Origin: Polytrichum commune | Lineage: Eukaryota > Streptophyta > Polytrichopsida > Polytrichales > Polytrichaceae | Length of the DNA stretch: 64,000 nucleotides | Direction: 5' to 3' | NCBI GenBank assembly: GCA_950295325.1 | Contig: OX485806.1 | Coordinates: forward strand, 4,526,001 to 4,590,000 | Shown: in pieces, positions 58,206 to 64,000 of the stretch | Numbering within the stretch: the first letter of the stretch is position 1 | Layout of the letters: each line of letters opens with the position of its first letter | Translations under genes and position numbers: made by a program | Notes under the pieces: generated by a model | The model's database searches: none | Told to the model about the DNA's origin: nothing | Seen by the model: the letters and a program-made list of their open reading frames with translations, nothing else

Positions 58206-60852
58206 AGTTGTGAATGTGAAATTGAAAGTCTTGTGATTGGATCGGTGTGTGGATGTCCTAGAGTTGTTACCACTGTGGAAGTGGGAAGTGGGAGTGTTGT
58301 TGTTAATGTGGAGTTGTGATTCAGGAGTGTGAAACTCTTGAATTGAATCGCATGTGTTTTATGCATGGATTGTGAACAGTCTTATATGGAGTTATATGGA
58401 CAGTGTCTTAAGGTTCTAAGAAAAGTTACAGTCAATGTGGAGACAGTGAATGTCCCTAATTCGGAGTAAGTTAAGAGGAAATTCATTTTATCCTACTCTT
58501 GTGAAGGGAGTAAGGATTAGTTGTGTGACTTCAACTTCTTGTGAAGGAGCCAGTGACGAATAGGAGAGTGAGAAACTCTCAGTCACCCTCACAAGTGGAA
58601 TGTGAAGTTCCACTGTGGGTAATTATGTAAGTAATCCTTGAGAATTCCATAAGAGAAATAATAAATGATACTCTCGGGAAGAGAGTGAGAACTTGAAGTG
58701 TAAGAGATTGCATGGATTATGATTGAATTTGTGTCTGAGTGTAGACACCAGGAATTTCCTGTGAAAGGAAATTAGATCTCCAGTCCGGGGTTAACTTATG
58801 AAATCTAATTCCTTGACTGAGTAAAGTTTTCTCAATTAAGTGAGAGGAAGAAATCTTAAAGTTCTCATTGGAGTGTGAATCTCCTGAGAAGGGAGTCACA
58901 TTTATTCAAACCAAGCCTGAGTAGATCGTGCAAGGTAAGAATAAAATATCTATCTCTGTGAAGGAGTATATATCATCATCTTTGTTACACCGAGACTTTC
59001 TCTTGTGTCAAATTAATATATAGACCATAACAACATGGCCTAATGGTGGGAAATTAATTGCTCGTCATGAATTAAGTAAAATAACCAAGATTCCATTTCG
59101 ATCTCGAGCAGTTCACTCATCAGTGAATCCCCCTTAACCCTGTTGGATTTAAGGAGGAGATGTCTACATATATTGGATCTTTCCTGTGAAAGGTCATAAT
59201 GCTTTTATTGTTTAATATGAGAGGCTTGTGACTCTCAGCGTTATTACTACTTGAGACAACATGAGAATATGTTACGTTAATAGTGAACTGAACTTAGGGA
59301 GTGAATTTTGAATCACGAGACAGACAAAGAGATAGATATCTCATTAAGATCATGAGCCATTTAATTAATATGACCCTCAAAGAACTGTTTGAAGAATTAA
59401 TAAGAGATCTATCTGCTGGAGTTTTCCTGGGAAGGGAATAAAACCATTCTTATTAGTGTATAAATGCTGCGAGAAGCAGACGAGAGAATTCTGTAATTTC
59501 ACTGTGAACGGAGATTCGATAACCCACCCGGTAGTTGAGTCTGCCGTCGTCTTTTCTGTTTGATAAAGTTAACTCTAATGAGCAAGAGGGATAATATCGT
59601 GATTTGGTTCGAATTTAAATCTCATGAGAAAGGAGAGATCTTCATCAACTCAGATACCATGTAGTTCAGGCGAGAGCAGGTTCAAGAGTGATGTATTCCT
59701 GTGAAGGGAGTTTAAATACTTGGTGAGTGCCGAGTCACCGAAGCCGAATTTTGCATGAACCCTGGAGAAAGAATCTTCCTGGTGTAAATCATCCCTGCCC
59801 GAGAGAGCGAAGCCCTTTCTCTGCGATGGGAAAGAGATGCTCCAGGCAGCCACTTCTGTGTTGGGAACTTTGCTTGACCTGATTGGAAGGAGAGGATTTT
59901 GAAGCTTCGATTGACCATGAGATCTCATGGAATGTGTAACTTGTGGAGAGAGAGGTTGTGAGATTGTGACACCTTGTGTAGGTGATCGGAGGAATTTGCT
60001 TCGCGGAGAATCGGTGCACAAGAGACGAGCAGAATCGGTGAAAAGAAGGTTGCGCGTGAAAGGAAGGAGCTGGGAAGAAAGAGGGCGCACATATAACCCA
60101 TATCGTTTGCGGGAGTGACCAAGGGCAGGTATAAAGGCTAACCCTTCCCAGTGGCTAATGTGTCTAAACGCTTCTCACGACACAAGACTGTCTACTGGTT
60201 ACTAGACTGTCTATTTGGCTACTCAGACTGTCTACTTGGCATTGGTGACTTGACTGTCTACTTGAGGCTCTGGTTCTAGACTCTAGACTCGTGACACTGA
60301 CTCAGGCCGATTAAGACGCTTAGGACTCGTTCGCTTAGGACTCGGTCCCGGTTACTCGTTACTAGACTTTTGGTGAGTAAAACAAGATGATAATTTATTT
60401 TATGAATACTTAGACTCTTTATAAGTTAAGTAACCCCTACCAGTGGTCACTAAGTATAAATGAGAAAGTGAAACCTAGGTTAATTGACTGTCAAAAGCAT
60501 TTCATAATCATTTCAACCTATCAATTAATCTTATTATGACACACTAAAGTTACACCTGACACTTATTTGGTTTTCCCTGGGGTTTTTTGAGAGTATGAAC
60601 CCAAACCTAAAAACCTAACTACACTCCTTCACCGAGCTCTCACCCCCTTCACTGGTTGCTCAAACTCCTTGTCTTCCTCGCATCGCTTCCTTCTGGTGTG
60701 ATGAGGATGTCTCTACATTAATCCTTTTCAATTTCTTGTCTTTGAGCTGCACTACTTTGCTTGCGCTTCACCTCTTCAAGCCGTAGTTTGTCCGTCATCA
60801 AAACTGTAGCTTCTCGAAGTTGTTTCACCCTTGCAGCCACATAATCAGACAT
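58206..60852. other. Non-coding stretch rich in small hairpins
   Basis: Between about 58.45 and 59.85 kb, a dozen or more short hairpins share a TGTGAAG-like loop with different stems, for example AATTTCCTGTGAAAGGAAATT (in two halves) and GTGGAATGTGAAGTTCCAC. A partial terminal-repeat-like sequence (GAGACTTTCTCTTGTGTCAA) lies near 58990. At 60188-60262 GACTGTCTACTTGG is repeated about four times. A 146-codon - strand frame at 59.65-60.09 kb has no recognisable domain. Confidence 0.5.
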
Positions 60853-61462
60853 TCATGAGGTGGTATTGGGTGAACTACACCTCCAACATCCAGAACTATT
60901 TCCAGAACCCGTGGGCTCACTGGGGTGAGTGGTTTGGAGAGAAAGGTGTCTCTTCACCCGAGCATGTGGAGTAGTGACTGGAGCTGCAACGGCGACCGGA
61001 ACAGCAACCGCAACCGCAACATCGCATGTTTGGAGCATCTGTGTCCAACACAACAAAGGACTATATGATATTAGAAACCCTAGGATGAAACAAAACTACA
61101 AAAATGGGATTCAAGTGGAAAATGAATTACCTTAGGGCATGGAGATGTCACTTCGGCGAAGTCGGAGTTAGCATCCGGAGCACGTTGTCGACGAGGTGGA
61201 GTGGCAATATAGTTCTTAGGTCGCGTATGGAATGGGGAATGTTGTTACGATACAAGAAGATAAGATTGCATGGAAGAAGGACATTATGTGCAAGAGGAGC
61301 CCGTGGGTTGGCCCGTAGTAAAGTTGAACATGTGCAACAAGAATGAATTATAGCCGACTAAGTCCTACATATTAAAATTCGTCATAACAACCATAATGCC
61401 CAAGAACACAACTAACAATATCCAAGAGGTATGATACAATCATTGAATCAACTACAACCTTG

Positions 61463-61482
61463 CCACGGGTGAACACCCGTGG
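61463..61482. repeat. 20-bp palindrome of a second family in a paralogue intron
   Basis: Arms CCACGGGTG and CACCCGTGG, centre AA. It lies in the intron downstream of the FCP1 exon. Confidence 0.85.
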
Positions 61483-61528
61483 GAAACTGCCAGACGTTCA
61501 TTGTGGTTGTAAATAGCCGGGTATTCTC

Positions 61529-61865
61529 CTCGGGGGGGGCAGTGTGTTAAAAAGTTAAGGATATAGGTGCGAACAACCACTATTTTATAGGGGGGTATTA
61601 CTTTCAATTCTCTTCTTTTTTTCACATGCTATCATTATGTAAATTTCTACTTTGGGTTAATAGAAAAATGGCTTGCATTACTTATAATTCCAAATTACCT
61701 ATTATTCCATACCCTATAGTACTTTAAAGATGTCCAGTGCCATTTTTGATACCCTATATTACTCTTAAGCCCAATTATAATTTTTTGCTCCCATGTTTTT
61801 AAAATATCCTATCATTTGTTCGCACGTATATTGCTACTCCAACCAATGACTACCCCCCCCCCGAG
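61529..61865. mobile_element. 337-bp hAT-type MITE, copy 2 (inverted)
   Basis: Same element as 22375-22711 in opposite orientation, bordered by the 8-bp duplication GTATTCTC at 61521-61528 and 61866-61873. It sits in an intron of the FCP1-like paralogue. Confidence 0.88.
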
Positions 61866-62669
61866 GTATTCTCTAACACCGCAATGTTGCAAAATAGTAG
61901 ATTCCCAGTGGGATACATTCATGACCATAACATGTTTGCATGAAGAAATCCACAAAACCAAAACAAGTTTCAAATGAAGGTGAAAGCCAACAAAGTTTCA
62001 GTTCCACTTAAGTCAAATAAAATGTACACTAAGTGCACATGTGCATTATCGGCATCTCCAATAGGGGGTCTACATAGACATCTGCGCCTCTGGAACTATA
62101 CGGGCAGAATTCAGTATTTTATGTCTAGCTAATGCATGCTTATAAATCTGAGAACTTGGTAGCTCTAGATTGAAGGGTCCCTGGCCCGATGGATAAGGGT
62201 TGCTCCCCACAAAATCTGGCACATACTGTTGAAAACTCAAGAGCCTTTGCAGGTAATTATGCAGAGTATCCAAGCCTTGGTTTGACAGAAAAGGGGGAGG
62301 GTTAACGTAGCTGCCGGGAGGATTTGGGATGCATTTGTAAGGGGAGTCATCAACAAGTAATGTAGTTCTAGGAGAGGGTTGCTTCATATGCGGCACTGGA
62401 TGCATCCGGCTCCACTCAAAAAATGCGCACAAGTCCTTCATGAAGAAGCTTGAATCAACATTCATAGGACTAGGAAGATTTTGTCCACTCTCATCTTCCA
62501 GAGTGTGACACATTTCTTGCCCAAACACAAACTCGGGATGTCTACAACCTTTGAAGAAGTGTCGGACAATTGGCTGGAGATTCTTCATAAGCTTCGACGA
62601 CCAGATGACAATATGGAAGTTTGAAAGAATAAAACGCAGAAAGCGTCCCAGTCCTTTCCTAGGTATGAG

Positions 62670-63097
62670 TGTCGCAACCCTTGCTAGCCGTAGATGCCGA
62701 TGGACGCCTCACTTGCCCCATTCAGGCCAGTATTGACAAAGTTATGCCTGTTTGAACCTTGGCAGTCCTGGGAATCACTCCCAGGCACTGCTGCACCAGG
62801 GCGCTGTCCCGGGGCAGCGCCCCATTCAAATTGCCATAACTCCTAGCTCACACCTCCGATTGAGGTGTTCTTGAGCATTCTAGAATTACCACGCCATGAG
62901 CTACGCATAGCTCATGGCCTCACCCTTGTGCCTCCTAGTCTCCGTGGGTGGGAGGCGTTCCCAACGCCCGGGGCCCTCACCCACACTAGGATCACTTGGG
63001 CCCTCTCACCAACGGCGCCACAAGTCCCGGGTGTCACTCCAGGGTCCCCCTTGTGCCCATGGTGTTTCGGGCACTCCTCATGGAGAGGTGCGTGACA
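62670..63097 (-). mobile_element. Internally deleted solo LTR inside the FCP1 exon
   Basis: An inverted LTR of the family at 33.5 kb, 428 bp long because about 540 bp near its 3' end is missing (TTGCTAG joins directly to CCGTAGATGCCGATGG). The 5-bp duplication ATGAG borders it at 62665-62669 and 63098-63102. This confirms a 5-bp duplication for the family and dates the break of the host exon to this insertion. Confidence 0.9.
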
Positions 63098-63519
63098 ATG
63101 AGGGCACTATATGAGAGAAAGAGTGGAGCCAACTCCCCAGTTATGAGGGGGCTATGTTGTGATTCAAGAGTCTTCCTGGTGTAGACATTGTCGCACTTTG
63201 TTGACCTCACAAGGATCCCATTGACATCCAGCACTAACCATATCTTCTCTCTCCGATGGACAACAATGCTTGGAGAGGTGAGGATCTGGCGATGACAAAA
63301 TTGAGTGTCATTCCAGAGGATTTTTATCTAAGGAAACAATAGATTGGGTAGACATGAGTATGCATTTGCAAGATGAAAGAATGCCTACACATTTATTAAT
63401 TAGTTTTGCGACTTAGGGTAGAATATCGTACCAAAGGAGGTATTTCGTCATTGGCTATATGACATGTGACCAAATGCACACACGACATATGAGATCCACA
63501 TGTTCAAACCCATACTCTC

Positions 63520-63643
63520 CCACGGGTGAACGTCCGTGGACACAATATCAAAGAGCCCTGATAGAAGTATTAGTCATGACAATACAATTTGTGTGGAAAT
63601 AAAAAAATATAAACCGGTGGACCCACGGGTGAACACCCGTGGG
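63520..63643. repeat. Two palindromes of the second family in a paralogue intron
   Basis: 63520-63539 (one arm base-changed, CGTCCGTGG) and 63622-63643 (arms extended to CCCACGGGTG). Both have centre AA and lie in the intron before the FCP1 exon. Confidence 0.85.
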
Positions 63644-64000
63644 ACCAAGTTCATTCAAATAACACTACATATGATACCTTGAGCTTGGTTTAGGGGGGGA
63701 TCCACAGCATGTACAGGGTCGTCATGAGAACTTGGTGGAATGACATCCCCTTCTGCCGCAACCAACACCTGTTGCAAAGAGACTTTTAGGAACCATGAGG
63801 ACTTTGCTTCCAAGCTGAACACACAATTGCAATGGGAGAGGGGTATATCTTACCATTTCGGACAATGCCGGATGAGCCCCAGCAAAACGACCGACATGAG
63901 GGCTTGAGGACTCAGCAGCTGCAATATGGACTTCGCTCCTTGGAGACTCTGGCACTCCACTAATGTCAATGATCTCCAAGGTAGAGTCCAAAACACTATC

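Larger units (their letters stand above)
60853..64000 (-). pseudogene. FCP1-like paralogue of the element gene, broken by an LTR; runs off the window
   Basis: Exons on the - strand: beyond 64000 to 63854 (STLEIIDISGVPES, a linker resembling EETIAISSEDDDD), 63768-63678, 63285 to about 62070 interrupted by LTR DNA, then 61214-61131 and 61038-60853. The third has the FCP1 signature LVLDVNGILV (again Asn for Asp) and TLLVDDSPYKCI. Removing the 428-bp LTR and one copy of its 5-bp duplication rejoins FLSYSALI to PRKGLGRFLRF in frame, aligning with the unit 1 protein. The last two exons match exons A and B at 26 kb. The ParB and methyltransferase exons would lie to the right of the window, if present. 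Introns contain a second palindrome family. Exon limits are judged by eye. Confidence 0.65.

Noticed and set aside
59650-60090. 146-codon - strand frame, Ser/Leu-rich
   Set aside because: Low-complexity composition and no domain; it lies in the hairpin-rich region.
1-64000. tRNA or rRNA genes
   Set aside because: None recognised by eye. The TGGTATCAGAGC sites are primer-binding sites and not tRNA genes.

Overview
The window looks like nuclear DNA of a land plant. It carries a multi-exon TIR-NBS-LRR gene with GT-AG introns, ZF-HD-type zinc modules, interstitial TTTAGGG (plant telomere) repeats, a Ty3/gypsy chromodomain retrotransposon, and foldback and MITE elements with clean target-site duplications. 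The DUF7869 (transposase-like) proteins, and the style of the NLR, make me lean towards a seedless plant (moss, liverwort, lycophyte or fern). That is an inference; I cannot name the species.

Layout. 1-1.7 kb: the end of one large mobile element (basic-tail codons, subterminal repeats, 28-bp terminal repeat), then a decayed DUF7869 gene fragment. 2-8.5 kb: a graveyard of MITEs and foldback elements. 9.5-19.1 kb: one intact-looking seven-exon NLR gene on the + strand, order ZF-HD-like pair / TIR / NB-ARC / LRR / unknown beta-rich domain / ZZ zinc finger. 20-25.4 kb: retroelement relics, another DUF7869 fragment, diverged repeats and a 337-bp MITE. 25.4-58.2 kb: the main object, a candidate 32.8-kb element bounded by perfect 28-bp inverted repeats. 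60.8-64 kb: a second, broken paralogue of the main gene of that element.

The candidate element holds two divergently oriented genes. On the - strand is a large gene. Its exons encode, in order, a ParB/DGQHR-like domain, a beta-class (N4/N6) DNA-methyltransferase-like domain with degraded catalytic motifs, a disordered coiled-coil linker, and an FCP1/NIF-like HAD phosphatase domain with Asn in place of a catalytic Asp. On the + strand is a two-exon, 983-residue DUF7869 gene. Short perfect palindromes (arms GTTTGGGTCG and CGACCCAAAC, variable 2-nt centre) sit in the introns and exons of the first gene and in a dense array upstream of the second. The broken paralogue at 61-64 kb has introns with a different palindrome of the same design (arms CCACGGGTG and CACCCGTGG). 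A ParB-like DNA-binding domain, a methyltransferase-like domain and gene-specific palindromes together suggest an element-encoded self-recognition or self-modification system. This is the part of the window most likely to be undescribed.

The element has been rebuilt by later events. A fragment of a DUF7869 gene became fused to exon 1 of the ParB gene, a 7.1-kb LTR retrotransposon landed beside it, and the composite was then amplified in tandem. The duplication junctions lie at a 13-bp identity between the LTR end and exon 3. The result is three copies of exons 1-3: unit 1 carries the full retrotransposon, unit 2 a solo LTR, and unit 3 neither. The only copy running on into the FCP1 exons is unit 1, and the only copy with the native 5' end is unit 3.
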